Below the pieces are notes generated by a model. The model was not told where the DNA came from. It did not search any database and saw only the letters and a list, made by a program, of their open reading frames with translations. Shown here piece by piece: positions 1-10,861 of a stretch of 64,000 nt of DNA. The stretch covers positions 32,433,587 to 32,497,586 of the forward strand of contig JANAVB010015600.1 of assembly GCA_029216955.1 (NCBI GenBank). Reading direction: 5' to 3'. The first letter of the stretch is position 1. Every line of letters starts with the position of its first letter. This DNA is from Iris pallida (lineage: Eukaryota > Streptophyta > Magnoliopsida > Asparagales > Iridaceae). The position numbers were made by a program, and so were the translations under genes.

Positions 1-1915
1 CGAGATGACCATCTTCGAGACCCTTCTATAGGTTTTAATATTAATACATTAGATTTTCCAGAAATCCCTCTTAAATTTCAAGAAAAATCACAGAATACAA
101 GTTCTTTAGTAACAGTTTAAACACCAAATTGGAAGGAGTATAACTGTCCAGTTTTAGAGATTTTTCAAAATCTAATTAGACAATCTGGAAGAAACATATA
201 TGATTAGAATGTAATTTATAGTATCGAATTTCATTTATTGTGTAGAAAGAAAACTGATTTCAAAATCACAGAAAAACCCATATAAAAATAGTTTAGAAAA
301 TTGAAAAAATTTCGATACTACGTCCGTTCCGTCAAACCGGGCGACGTAGTCGCGAACTGAAAGCATCGAAAGGTGTGTATCGACTTCGTGGACGTGTGGG
401 CTTTGACGGAATTCAAATTGGTTGCGTGTGCACGACGAATTTGATGCGTATCCGTCGAAATTTATCGTATCAGCATCTGTGCAAATTTTCCAATTACTTT
501 GTGGACGTTCGTCAGAATGAGACAAAACATGCGCCAAGAGGACCGTATCATTTTTTGGTCCTGTATGCCAAGTTTGGTCCAAATCTAAGACAGTTGACCG
601 GATCGCCGTTTTACGGGCCCCCACGATCCAACTCAACGGGCGAATTTATGCACGGCTCATCAGAATCCAAAATTGGACATACCGTTGGGTTCTTATCATC
701 AAAACAAATTCATAGACATGCAGTTGACGACTTTAGAGACCATTGACTCTGGCACGCTTTTCGGTGCAAAGCGAATCCAACGGTGGATACCGTTTTGATC
801 CGAAATTACCGTTTTGCCCCTGTGTCCAGAATTGGACTTATGAGTAGCCTATCCTAGCTATTTTGCTTATTCTAAGAATATTAGTAATGTCTGTTTCAGC
901 ATCCGGAGGTATTTGCGGGTGTTCAGGTTTTGAGGCTATTTGATTGCAGGACTTTTTGCTACACCAAGGAAGTACACATTGCCAAACTTTACAGTACTTA
1001 CATACTTTTCTATTTTCATTCTTTTTTGCTTGGTTACATATTTCTCTTGTTTCATGTTATGGTTACTTTCTAGTTTCACGTGCAGGTAGATTTTTACTTT
1101 TCTTTCTATACTACTTGTTCTATCTTTCCTATCTTGTTCATGTCTAGTGATGGTATTGATATGCCTGTGCCGTATTTTTTCTGACCTGTTTGACCTGTAC
1201 TTGACTTGGACATGACTACATAGGCTTGACTTCCTAGTACCTTAGGAGAGAATATTTTATTAGCCGTGGCTATCCTCTATTGTTAGTGCCTCCCCGGGCT
1301 ACGATAGAGAACCTGTTATAGGACTGTTAGTGCCTTCCCGGGCTACGGTTTTAGCCACGATTAATATTATATTCTCATGACATGTCACCATCTGTAGAGT
1401 TTTCTTACGTGTCATCCTTTCTTCTACTTGTTATTCCTATTTTTCTTGCATATTATTTACTGTACAGTAGACATGTATATTATGTGTCTTGCTAGTCCTC
1501 TGAGGACCTGGTGATCTCTCCAGGTTATAGCCAAGATAGGAATCGATGGATGGTTATGCTTTGCTACTACAGGATTCAGGTATCGTTGGTGCATGATTTC
1601 ATTTTATTATTCTCTCGTGCTTTATATTCTTACCTTGATATATTCTGCTTATTAGCCTAGTTTAATAGACTCATGTTTTCTTTTGAGTCTATTCGGACAT
1701 ATATGCTAGTGGGCTGCAGACCATGAACCATATTGTTCATTCTTGACATTTTATTATTTATTGGATTGAGATTAGTTTTGACTTGCCATTATTAGACCTA
1801 ATGCCATAGTCCATACAGCTTATACGTATTCGAACTGGGTTGGAGTTCTCTCGTTGCATAGCTGGCATGTATTCGTATACTAGTCCTATGCATATTTTGG
1901 GACTGGGGCGTTACA
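1..1915 (+). repeat. 3' part of a chromovirus-type LTR (cut by window start)
   Basis: The segment ends in GACTGGGGCGTTACA at 1915, the same terminus as the E3 LTRs at 40964 and 46185. It shares with them a CTCTGAGGACCTGGT block near 1498. Positions about 650-850 are the reverse complement of LTR sequence of E4 near 52400-52600, including the phrase TTTTGCCCCTGTGTCC. It is therefore an older relative of both LTR families, read in the plus direction. Its 5' end is outside the window, so a solo LTR and a complete element cannot be told apart. A short block around TCCCGGGCTACG is repeated near 1291 and 1334. Open frames here are short and show no protein family. Confidence 0.7.
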
Positions 1916-2356
1916 AGTGGCCACACTTGTGTTGGTGCAATTGCTTGGAAGATGACCTTTGAGCTTTGTAACCACCAACACGCTCTTCGGTACTATATCC
2001 TGATATAAGTAGCTCCACCTACATCATTAGGTGAAGACTTTCGTATCCAAATAAACTTGGATCAACATTTATTAGCTTTTGGGACCCTTATATTATTTAC
2101 TCTAGCATTTACTCTAGCATTGGTAGAAAAAATCCTACGAATAGTACAAATTACACTTATGTGTCCTATGCGAGAGCAATAGAAGTACATAATACTAGTG
2201 CGTGTGCACATGTATCGGAATGAGCATGATTATAAACATGTGACATACTAGAATGATGAATATCTCTAGAGTGAGCATGCATAGATTTGGTCCTAAGAAT
2301 ATCATATTTTAATAGCAAATCATTATGAAAACAAGTAAGAGAATCAAATTTAGCAT
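1916..2356 (-). pseudogene. Decayed Ty1/copia-like sequence, no intact frame
   Basis: This stretch lies between the LTR end at 1915 and the coiled-coil frame at 2357. Read on the minus strand it continues that frame downstream, with several stops. The translation is rich in His and Cys, as in degraded gag or pol-linker sequence, but no zinc knuckle or protease motif can be named. Assignment to copia rests only on continuity with the neighbouring frame. Confidence 0.4.
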
Positions 2357-2800
2357 TTAAAGCGTAATTCTCTTTTTAAATAAAGCAATTCTAGAAATAA
2401 AATCATTATTTTGTTTCTTTAAAGAGTCAATAGAAGAAACATACAAATGATTTAGCTCATGTGCTTGTTTCTTAAGATCTTTTATTGATGAGGACAGAGA
2501 TTTGAATTTTAAAATTAAAGAATCATTCAAACTCTTTAAAGAAACACAAGATAAGTTTTGAGAGTCAAGTCTAGATAATAAATCATTATTTTTATTTCTC
2601 AAAAACTTATTAGATTCTTCTAAATGAATGACCTTTTCTGAAAGTTCTTCATTTGTAGAATGAAAAGCCTTAACAATCTTTAAGGATTGGTTAGCCATGG
2701 CTTTTCACTTAGAGCATTTCTTGCATTTAGAAGAAACATGATTGTCTATGCTACTAGAAGTAAAACCCTCTTTATCGGAGGAGGAGGAATACGACGCCAT
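2357..2800 (-). pseudogene. Copia gag-type coiled-coil frame with one in-frame stop
   Basis: A minus-strand frame of about 148 codons starts at the ATG at 2798-2800, encodes a Ser-rich acidic leader, meets a TGA at 2705-2707, then resumes in the same frame at the ATG at 2696-2698. The second part (113 residues) is a strong coiled coil with Leu/Ile heptads, containing LEESNKFLRNKNNDLLSRL and SLKKQNNDFISRI. Frames of this kind follow the RNA-binding part of gag in several plant copia elements; that is family knowledge and no CCHC motif is visible here. The stop makes it a pseudogene unless TGA is an error. CACTA-1 begins 34 bp upstream of its start, so the leader was probably cut off by that insertion. 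Confidence 0.5.
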
Positions 2801-2833
2801 AGAAAAATTAACAAGGATCAACTCTCAGGATGT

Positions 2834-3190
2834 CACTACCAAAATATGTCGATTTAGCGACGGAACATTAGCGACGGATATAGTCCGTCGGCGTTAGCGA
2901 CGGCTTTGTGGCAACTAGCCGACGAATTATCGACGACAAGCCGTTACATTTTTATTTTATTTTTAGGCGGAGGAAAAGGTTGCTCATCCGTCGCTAGGGC
3001 GTCGGAGATATAGCGACGGATATTCAGTCGTCGCTATGTAGTCGATTATTGGCAAGAATTATGGGAAGAATTGGCGGGATAATTTTTCGACTACGTAGTG
3101 ACGGATATTCAGTCGTCAAGTATCAAAAAGAGCGACTAACGGGCGACGGCTAAAATTTTTTGCTAGTCCGTCGCTAAATATACGTTCCAG
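2834..3190 (+). repeat. CACTA-1 left terminal and subterminal repeats
   Basis: After the CACTACC terminus, the motif GCGACGGATA and its complement recur about every 20-60 bp (for example at 2870, 2897, 3015 and 3100) in both orientations. In En/Spm-type elements such repeats bind the transposon-encoded TNPA-like protein; here this is family inference. Sequence changes to pyrimidine-rich leader just after 3190. Confidence 0.75.
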
Positions 3191-4559
3191 ACTTAAATTG
3201 AAACGACGGGGGAAACTTTTCGCATTTCTCCAAAATTTACACCCTCTCTCTCCTCTCTCCCTCTCTCTCTCCCGCAGCTTCGGTGATCGGCGTCGGCGTC
3301 CTCTCCTCTCTCTCTTCCGAAGGTAATCCCCTCTCTCTCTCTCTAGCGGTGTCGTAGAGGCAGCGGGGGCGGGGGGCTGGGTGGCGGGGGGGCGGCGGTG
3401 GACGGGGGGTTGTGGGTGGGGCTGCTGAGGGCGGCGAGCTTGGGGCGGGGGCGGCGGGCTGGGCGACGGGCTTGGGGCGGAGGCGTCGGGGGCTGGGCGG
3501 CGGGCTTGGAGCGGGGCGTCGGGGGCTGGGCGGCGGGGGGCTGCGGTGGGCGGAGGTTTGGGTGGCAGGGCTGCGGGAGTCAAGTGGCTAAGGCTCACTT
3601 CCAATTTCATGTGGTCTCTAAAATTTATTCAAACTTAGGTTACAGTTCCTTTCTTCCTGTCTTTTATTTTTTGCTCACTGCAATACACAGCCATAAACAC
3701 ATTTAAACTATGAACCCTAATATTGGCCCAACGGTGTTCTTGCCCAGGTTATAATGGACTTAGCAAGAGTCCATTCCCTGCTCTTCTATTAAACTGTCAC
3801 ACATATATATATGCAACCGACGCACAGCCATAAGCATTCTTCATATATATATGCAACCGAACTACTTGCTCAAATCCTGAAGATTTCTTTACAAGTCTAA
3901 ATATATATATATATATTGAAGAAAAAGGGTACTTTTATTCAAAAAAACGAAAAGACTACTGGTCACAACCCATAGCAATACACTACAAGCTATAAGCACT
4001 ACATGCTATTATCCTCCCATGAGGTTTGCATCTGTATCAATGTTGTTTAAAATCCCATGAATAGTCATGGATATGCCTTCAAAAACTCTTCTATTTTGCT
4101 CATGCCATATGTGCCATACAGCCAATAATAGTTTGATCTTGGCTTGGGGCGGGGGCGTCGGGGGCTGGGCGGCGGGCTTGGGGCGGCGGGCTTTGGTCGG
4201 GGGCGGCAGGGGGCTTTGCTTCTCAAATTCATCTGAGTTTATATATTGGCTAAATAATGTGTTATCCATATTGGGTGTTATCCATTAATTTGGTGGTGTT
4301 TGGATTAGTAAATATGAATATGGGGTTTGGATTCGTGGTGTATATGTTCACTGTCTCAAGGACAGTGCGAGTTCTTCTCTGCCTTCTTTGTTAAGAATAT
4401 CCTTGGGACATTTACTTCACCAAAGTCACTGAATAATAAAAAAATTTCTGGAAAACCGACCCTTAGAGTGTATCAGTTGTGTGCTTCTATATAGATGTAT
4501 ATATCTATACATCTAACTGTGATATACATATGTATATGTGCTTTAGAGAGTGATGAATA
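3191..4559 (+). other. CACTA-1 leader and intron-like sequence without a supported gene
   Basis: A CT-rich tract (3240-3350) resembles a plant 5' untranslated leader. It is followed by a G-rich repetitive block (3360-3590) in units like GGGCGGCGGGCTTGGG, and a second copy of the block sits at 4141-4215. Both strands are open across the block only because of its composition. From 3610 to 4559 the sequence is AT-rich with small TA runs (3899-3918) and no coding signal. Confidence 0.5.
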
Positions 4560-5700
4560 GGCAGGCAATGATGATATGAAAACCTATCACTATATCTTAT
4601 ATAGTAGTAGATGATGTCTTAGTATTATATTATGTAGTTCATCTTGATTCTGTTACATTCTTCAGATACTAGATACGATAAGAACATATACTACACCATA
4701 TGTAGAGAACATAGATGATTCAACTAATGTATGGTAGAATGAATTTTGGGTTGTGTTCTGAGCCATCCGTTCTCACACTTAAAACATAGAATTAGTAGTG
4801 TGAGAGCGCCGGAGAGTGAGAGCGCCGGAGGGGAGAGGAAGAGAGTGAGTGAGAGAGTAAAATGGTACGACATGGTGAAGTAGTACTGTATTTTGACTCA
4901 ACTCCATTTGCATTAATCTACAGTACGACATGGTGTTCAGGACATAGTCCCTGCAGCCATTCCACTGGCGAGGCAGAAACTATATAGCCGTAGATAAAGT
5001 TGACTGTCCTCCGACCCTCATTCCTCGGCAATGATGATATGACAATCTATCACTATATCTTATATAGTAGTAGATGATGTCTTAGTATTACATTATGTGA
5101 GTTCGTCTTGATTCTGTTACATTCTTCAATACTAGATACGATAAGAACATATACTACACCATATGTACAGAACATAGATGATTCACTAATGTATGCTAGA
5201 ATGAATTTTGGGTTGTGTTCTGAGCCATCCGTTCTCACACTTAAAACACATAGGAATTAGTAGTGTGAGAACGCCGGAGAGAGTGAGAATGCCGGGGAGG
5301 AAGGAGAGAGAAGAGTAAAATGTTACGACATGGTGAAGTAGTACTGTATTTTGGCTCCATCCCATTTGCATTAATCTACGGTACACATGGTGATCAGGAC
5401 ATAGTCCTGCAGCCATTCGACTGGCTAGGCAGAAACTATGTAGCCATAGATAAAGTTGACTGTCCTTCGACCCTCATCCCTCGCAATGATGATATGACAA
5501 CCTATCACTATATCTTATATAGTAGATGATGTCTTAGTATTACATTATGTGAGTTCATCTTGATTCTGTTACATTCTTCAGATACTAGATACGATAAGAA
5601 CATATACTACACCATATGTACATAACATAGATGATTCACAATAATGTATGCTAGAATGAATCTTGGGTTGTGTTCTGAGCCATCCGTTCTTACACTTGGC
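4560..5700 (+). repeat. Tandem repeat, period about 455-465 bp, 2.5 copies
   Basis: The phrase GCAATGATGATATGA recurs at about 4563, 5029 and 5483, and whole units align around it. Each unit contains GTACGACATGGTG, a GAGGCAGAAACTAT block, CCATATGTACAGAACATAGA and TTCTGAGCCATCCGTTCTC. Related copies occur at 6185-6325, 6951-7390 and, in CACTA-2, 33995-34640. The repeat is therefore an internal property of these CACTA elements and not a host satellite. Frames inside it are short and not conserved between copies; I do not recognise a function. Confidence 0.75.
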
Positions 5701-5817
5701 AAAAAATTATTTTTTTGTACTTTATCTGCTTTCGAAAATGTAATAAATTACATGATGGTTCCTTTAATTAGCTTGCTTATTTATAATTATATTATTTGTG
5801 AATATCGATCTTAACAG

Positions 5818-6090
5818 ATGGCACCCATGACCCGAGGAGCGGCACGTCGTTTGAGGGAAACAGTGAATGCTGAGGTGGCTCCTCCTACTGTTAAGGAGGA
5901 AGTGGCACCGGTAGCTAGTGAGACCGGGAGTTCTATTCATCCAGCACCGGTAGCTAGTGAGACCGGGAGTTCTATTCATGCAGCACTTGCAAGGGACTAC
6001 ATCTCTCCTCACGCCGTCGATCCCACTTTTTCGAGATGGTTGCGCGATCGTATCAATGAGCGTTTGCGTGAGCTCCGTGGTTCTCATTAG
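5818..6090 (+). CDS. Small basic/acidic protein exon of CACTA-1, unknown function
   Basis: An open frame of 90 codons begins at an ATG directly after TTAACAG, a good 3' splice acceptor behind a T-rich tract, so it may be an exon start as well as a translation start. The N-terminus is basic (MAPMTRGAARRL), the middle holds VKEEVAP and a perfect 14-residue tandem duplication around PVASETGSSIH, and the C-terminus is Arg-rich (RWLRDRINERLRELRG). The second frame at 30337-30660 has the same plan: a basic APRTRRGGAA start followed by VKEEP repeats. I do not recognise the family. The position in a CACTA interior suggests a transposon accessory protein, but that is inference. Confidence 0.4.
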   Translation: MAPMTRGAARRLRETVNAEVAPPTVKEEVAPVASETGSSIHPAPVASETGSSIHAALARDYISPHAVDPTFSRWLRDRINERLRELRGSH

Positions 6091-6184
6091 CTATTAGTAC
6101 TTATTTGTATTGGACTATTTATATGGGTTATTTTTATATTAGTCTATTTGTATTGGACTATAAATATGAATTAGTACTGTGTCA

Positions 6185-6325
6185 ATCTTGGATTGTATTG
6201 GACTACGACATGGTGATCAGGACATAGTCCCTACAGCCATTGGACTGGCGAGGCAAAAACTATGTAGCCGTAGATGAAGTTGACTTCCTTCGACCCTCAT
6301 CCTTCGGCAATGAGATACGACAACC
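6185..6325 (+). repeat. Partial copy of the 455-bp repeat family
   Basis: ACGACATGGTGATCAGGACATAG to the GGCAATGAGATACGACAACC block matches the units at 4560-5700. The copy is interrupted by the hairpin that begins at 6325 and resumes at 6951. Confidence 0.65.
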
Positions 6326-6949
6326 GACCAGAGAGGATACTCTGAGAGATCCATCTGAGTAGACGTATACTCTAGAGATCACCTTTACAAGAATGATATC
6401 AGTAGGGATTGAGTATTGGAGAGATATTATCAGAGTATAGGTCCTACTCAGATGGGTCTCTCACCGTTACTATTTTTTTGACAACATGGTGGATGTGCTC
6501 CGTCAACAGATTCTTGCTCCGAGCCAAAACTTTATCCCGGAGCTCAAGTGGACAACCTTCGTGTAGAGCTCGAGTGAGAGGTTCCTGACAGCATGGTGGT
6601 CTCCTTTGTCAAAGTATCCGTGTTCGTCCCATATTGGTTGTTGGACGAGCACGGATACTTTGACAAAAGAGACCACCATGCTGTCAGGAACCTCTCACTC
6701 AGCTCTACACGAAGGATGTCCACTTGAGCTCCGGGGCAAAGTTTTGGCTCGGAGCAAGAATCTGTTGATGGAGCACACCCACCATGCTGTCAGAAAAAAA
6801 TAGTAACGGTGAGAGACCCATCTGAGGACGTATACTCTGATAATATCTCCTCCAACACTCAATCCCACTGCTGATATCATTCTTGTAAAGGTGATCTCTC
6901 AGAGTATACGTCCTACTCAGATGGATCTCTCAGAGTATCCTCTCCGGTT
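6325..6949. repeat. Long near-perfect inverted repeat (foldback), arms about 305 bp
   Basis: The left arm (about 6325-6629) is the reverse complement of the right arm (about 6642-6949), with only a dozen bases between them. Blocks such as GACAGCATGGTGGTCTC, AGATTCTTGCTCCGAGCC and TCATTCTTGTAAAGGTGATC can be matched in order all along both arms. By eye the arms agree at well over 90 percent, mostly differing by single-base indels. A transcript through it would fold into one long duplex. It sits in the middle of a 455-bp repeat unit. No transposase frame or clear target duplication is visible. Confidence 0.85.
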
Positions 6950-6950
6950 G

Positions 6951-7390
6951 GATTGTGTTCTGAGCCATCCGTTCTCACACTTAAAACACATATGAATTAG
7001 AACTGTGTTTTGTATTTTCGGTGAACCCAGGGATTGGATTCTGTTTTTGGTATTTTGGTTTCTGTATTTTGTATTTTGGTTTCTGTATTTTGTATTTTGG
7101 TTTTGTATTTCGGCTCCAGCTCCATTTGTATTAATCTACGGTACGACATGGTAATCAGGATATAGTCCCTGCAGCCATTCGACTAGCGAGGCAGAAACTA
7201 TGTAGCCGTACATAAAGTTGACTGTCCTCGACCCTCATCCCTCGGCAATGATGATATGACAATGTATGCTAGATACGATCAGACATATACTACACCATAT
7301 GTACAGAACATAGATGATTCACACTAATGTATGATAGAATGAATTTTGGGTTGTGTTGTGAGCCATTCGTTCCCATACTTGGCAATTAAG
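6951..7390 (+). repeat. Diverged copy of the 455-bp repeat with a TGTATTTTGG microsatellite
   Basis: GATTGTGTTCTGAGCCATCC at 6951 resumes the repeat broken by the foldback. A run of TTTTGTATTTTGGTTTCTG units (about 7040-7110) is inserted, then the ACGACATGGTAATCAGG to GAACATAGATGATTCACAC blocks follow. Confidence 0.6.
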
Positions 7391-7486
7391 CATGTGAAAT
7401 AGAACTGATTATGTTTAGTTTGTCTTACGATACAGATTTTCACATCCAAATTGAAATGGATCGTTACTTCGTTGATCGTACATGGA

Positions 7487-7880
7487 TGTACTAGCGGATC
7501 AACCTCCTGGACCGTAGGTACTTATAAGTATTGACCGTATCGGATTAGTATCGATCTATCATTTTGGTATGGGTCGTAGCGGTTGGTATTGGTCTTAGCG
7601 AATTGGTATCGTCCTATCCGATATGTATCGACCGTATAGCTAGGATTCGTATTGGATAGGACGATACCAAATCGATAAGGACGATACCAATTTGTTAAGG
7701 CCAATACCAATTTCCAATATGAATCTTAGCTATACGGCCGATACATATACATATCGGATAGGACGATACCAATTTGTTAAGGCCAATACCAATCTGATAC
7801 ATCCTATACCAAACCGATAGACCGATACTAATCAGCTATACTAGATACTAAGTACATCCGGCCTATACAGTGGATCCACC
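7487..7880. repeat. Imperfect foldback, arms about 150-170 bp
   Basis: The left half contains TTGGTATCGTCCTATCCGATATG and GACCGTATAGCTAGGATTC; the right half carries their complements in reverse order (GAATCTTAGCTATACGGCC, then CATATCGGATAGGACGATAC). The match extends outward to GGATC on the left and GGATCC on the right. The middle also carries direct repeats of GGACGATACCAA. It has the structure of a miniature foldback element; no superfamily-specific duplication was found. Confidence 0.75.
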
Positions 7881-8045
7881 AATTACTGCAGGATAGGCCC
7901 AACGACTCCAGTTACATCCGGTTATTGGTGAGTACATGATTACAAATAATTCTGTTAGTCTTGTGATAGATTTTTACTCTCTCATGCTACCAATCACAAA
8001 TTTTCCAGTGCTGCTGCCTCTAATGATGAACGCACAAAATCAAAG
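7881..8045. other. No feature recognised
   Basis: AT-rich spacer between two foldbacks inside CACTA-1. Neither strand has coding signal, and no repeat elsewhere in the window was matched to it. Confidence 0.4.
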
Positions 8046-8321
8046 ACCCATCTGCTCCTCCCTACTTCCCTTCTTCTTATTTGACTCTCTCAGCCACATA
8101 TGATATCTAGCTCAAGTGTAGAATCGGGGGAGAAGAAGTGGGCAGGAAGAGGAGGGGGAACCAGCACAGCGATGGAATGACATGAGAAGTACAGAGGTTT
8201 TGCTGGAGGTGCTGGCAATTTTCCCAGGATGGTGTTGAGGAGCAAGTGTAGAGTCAGCCGAAGGAAGCTATCAACACCATCCTGGAAAAATTGCCAACAC
8301 CTCCAGCAAAACCTCTGTACT
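8046..8321. repeat. Foldback, left arm and start of right arm; split by E1
   Basis: The left arm runs 8046-8236, a spacer of about 35 bp follows, and the right arm starts at 8272 with CACCATCCTGGAAAAATTGC. The right arm stops after CCTCTGTACT at 8321, where E1 is inserted, and continues at 30058. Joined across E1, the right arm complements the left arm block by block through TGGATATCATATGTGGCTGAG and GAGGAGCAGATGG. GTACT (8317-8321) is the target duplication of E1. Confidence 0.85.
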
Positions 8322-9061
8322 TGTAATGCCCCGTCTCGCAAAGTCAATCGGAGAATCGAAACGCCGACGGCGTTCGGACTTGGCCTTACAACGGACTCGA
8401 AGACATCGCTCAGGTGGGGTAGTTTCGGGAACTTGCCTCATCTTTGCCTTCACATAAAAAATTACGTATTTTCAACTTGCACAAGTAGGCTTAATAATAA
8501 AAGAGACGAATCCACATAGCTAAAGGAATTATCTCGACAGATCGAATCGAGTTTAGAACATAGAAAACGTCCCACGGTCGATTAGAGTTGGTGCTCAGCG
8601 TGCTTTAAAAAATGACACTCATCCTTCGTCCCGCGGCTTAGGAGAAGGAAAAGTTGGTATTCGACACAAACGAGGTTTAGCCTAAGTCATAGGCGTCGCC
8701 GCGTAAATGCTCGATAAAGCATGCATTTTTCCACTGCGCAAGGCTTGGCATAGCCTTGGCTCGTCCCTCGGGTTAAGTTGTAGGCTTGAGTAAGTTAGGC
8801 AAAGTTATGCCGATCGACCTAAGTCATTCCAAGTGTCGTTCCGTTCTTTATGCGGTTGTCAAGTCAAATAGTTCCACGATCTCAAGGGCCGTCATGTAAC
8901 ATATGACTTGGGTGATAGCGTCGCATTGGACGTAAGTCAGTTAAAGGCACGAGCCTCGGTTGGCACGATGTAAAGTTAGCCACGGTCTATGGCACTTAAG
9001 GAACATGTTTGTTCAAGTTAAGTTGGAAGGCTATGTAGTAGTCGTTCCCTCGAGTTCAAAG

Positions 9062-9362
9062 AAGTATTCGAGGCGGTCTCTCGGTTGGGAGTCTCGCGTT
9101 CCTATCCACGTTAAGAAGTTTGAGGCGGTCCCTCGGTTGGGAGTCTCGCGTTCCTATCCACGTTAAAATGTTCGAGGCGGTCCCTCGGTTGGGAGTCTCG
9201 CGTTCCTATCCACGTTAAGATGTTCGAGGCGGTCCCTCGGTTGGGAGTCTCGCGTTCCTATCCACGTTAAAAAGTTCGAGGCGGTCCCTCGATTGGGAGT
9301 CTCATATTCCTATCCATGTTAAGAAGTACGAGGTGGTCCCTCGGTTGGGAGTCTCGCGGTCC
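9062..9362 (+). repeat. 52-bp tandem repeat, 6 copies, in E1 5' LTR
   Basis: Units begin TTCGAGGCGGTCCCTCGGTT and end CCACGTTAAGAAG, starting near 9067, 9119, 9171, 9223, 9275 and 9327. The corresponding array in the other LTR (14211-14553) has seven units, so copy number has changed since insertion. Confidence 0.9.
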
Positions 9363-10654
9363 CGATGAACGTAATGCAAAGGGTGGTTCAGAGCACAGTT
9401 GCTAAGTATAGTTTCAGTCATACCAACAAATTAGGCCATGCATTTACGTGAGTCTAGATGTCACATAGGTGCGTGGTCATTGGACACCTTGTCGACAAGG
9501 ATTTCTACCTAGACTGGTTATACGTCGGGCACTGGGCCCAGTCATCCTAGGAGGTAGACGTTATAGCAGCGCATGCTTTTATTGCGTGGGTAGTCGGGGC
9601 TTTCAACGGGGCTCGCTACCTACGCTGAAGGACCCGCCGCCTACCCGAGCTATGTCCGCGATGGCTTGTCATGCCAGTGGCCTTTCATATAGATAATTGG
9701 CGTGCTAAGCGGCGAATCCGCATGCACGGTCGGTCATAACAAAGGAAGTGTAAGAACGGTATGCGTTGAATGGAGAAATGTGTGCTCGTTTGCACCTAAA
9801 GTATTATAAAGCCTATGATTCGGCTATACGTAAAGACAAGTGCTTCGGCACGAGATACGGCATCATGCTTGAGTTTCCAACATCGATTCCACAAGTTGGG
9901 TTAGTCATTGCGGGTTAAGTCGAGAAGGGCCGTAGGGCATGTTTGGTTAAGTCATGTGGAGTTTCTGGGCACGACCTCGAGATGTGAGGCATGGCCGCGT
10001 TGTCACAACACGAGTATATGTAAGACTTAGCAAGGAGGCACTGCCTCGGTGATACTAAAGCACGAATAGAGTTCATTGCACGACCGAGTCGTTACGTCCC
10101 TGAGTATGGCACGAAAGGCAAGCACGAGGTGATAAGTTGATGTTATTGGAACGAAAAGGTCTAGCGGTAAAGTATGAGTACGCTATTAGTGCAAGGCACG
10201 GTCACGTCTAAAAGACACAAAATAGACCAAGGCGTCGGTCCTAAAAATCGATCCTAAGGCAAGACTAGAAAACAATCGTAAAGGGGCTTGTATCGCACAA
10301 AGTAAAATAAACGTGTCGGTTTTGTATGGATGGGTGAGGAGCTCACTCCACCAGTACAGTTGAGTACTGACACCCATACAGTTTCCATGCAGGCTCAGGT
10401 AGAAGCTCGTGGCGCGGAGCCCGCTTGGATGCGTCAAGGCCCAGAGTTCCTTGGCGATTCGAAGCGTGCGGCCGCATGGAATTGAAGACTTATACGGGAC
10501 ATAATGTATGGACATCGCCTATCCGAAGCATCTGCTGGCTCGAGACAAGTATTGAGAGATGAGAGAGAGCAGAGTGATTTGTAATATGAGACGAGTGAAT
10601 TTGAGTGATTGTAATCTTGCCTTGCGCCCCCAATGCAACCGTTGTTTCGATATC

Positions 10655-10660
10655 AATAAA
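10655..10660 (+). terminator. Polyadenylation hexamer of E1 5' LTR
   Basis: AATAAA inside TATCAATAAAGAGC, about 200 bp before the LTR end. The same context is kept at 29850-29855 in the 3' LTR and at 63451-63456 in E6, which supports it as the element's 3'-end signal. Confidence 0.55.
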
Positions 10661-10861
10661 GAGCTTCTTTTGAATGACTTGTGTTTTGTTTTAACTTCCG
10701 CTGCTAGTATTCAATATCTCTGTTTGGGACTTCTGTGCGACGACCCCGTCGCAGCCGTTGAAATCGACCGTTATGGAACCCGCCTTGCACGAGCGTAATC
10801 TAGGCTCTGAGGCATCATGCCTTAGCGAGGACGATCGCTCCTACGGGAGCGGGGCGTGACA

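Larger units (their letters stand above)
8322..10861 (+). repeat. E1 5' LTR
   Basis: 2540 bp from TGTAATGCCCCG to GCGTGACA. It matches 13465-14738 plus 28741-30052 along its whole length. It contains a 52-bp tandem array (9062-9362) and a polyadenylation hexamer at 10655. The E6 LTR (61543-63639) shares its last 60 bp and parts of its middle, so both belong to one family. Short open frames in it (for example around 9469-9696) are not conserved between the two LTRs. Confidence 0.9.

Noticed and set aside
3116..3706. Pro/Arg-rich minus-strand frame and Gly-rich plus-strand frame
   Set aside because: Product of CT-rich and G-rich repeat blocks in the CACTA-1 leader; no conserved motif.
5053..5416. 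Short frames on both strands in the 455-bp repeats
   Set aside because: They change frame and stop between repeat copies, so they are not maintained as proteins.
9062..9362. Regularly spaced direct repeats resembling a CRISPR array
   Set aside because: The 52-bp units are head to tail without unique spacers and lie inside a plant LTR.
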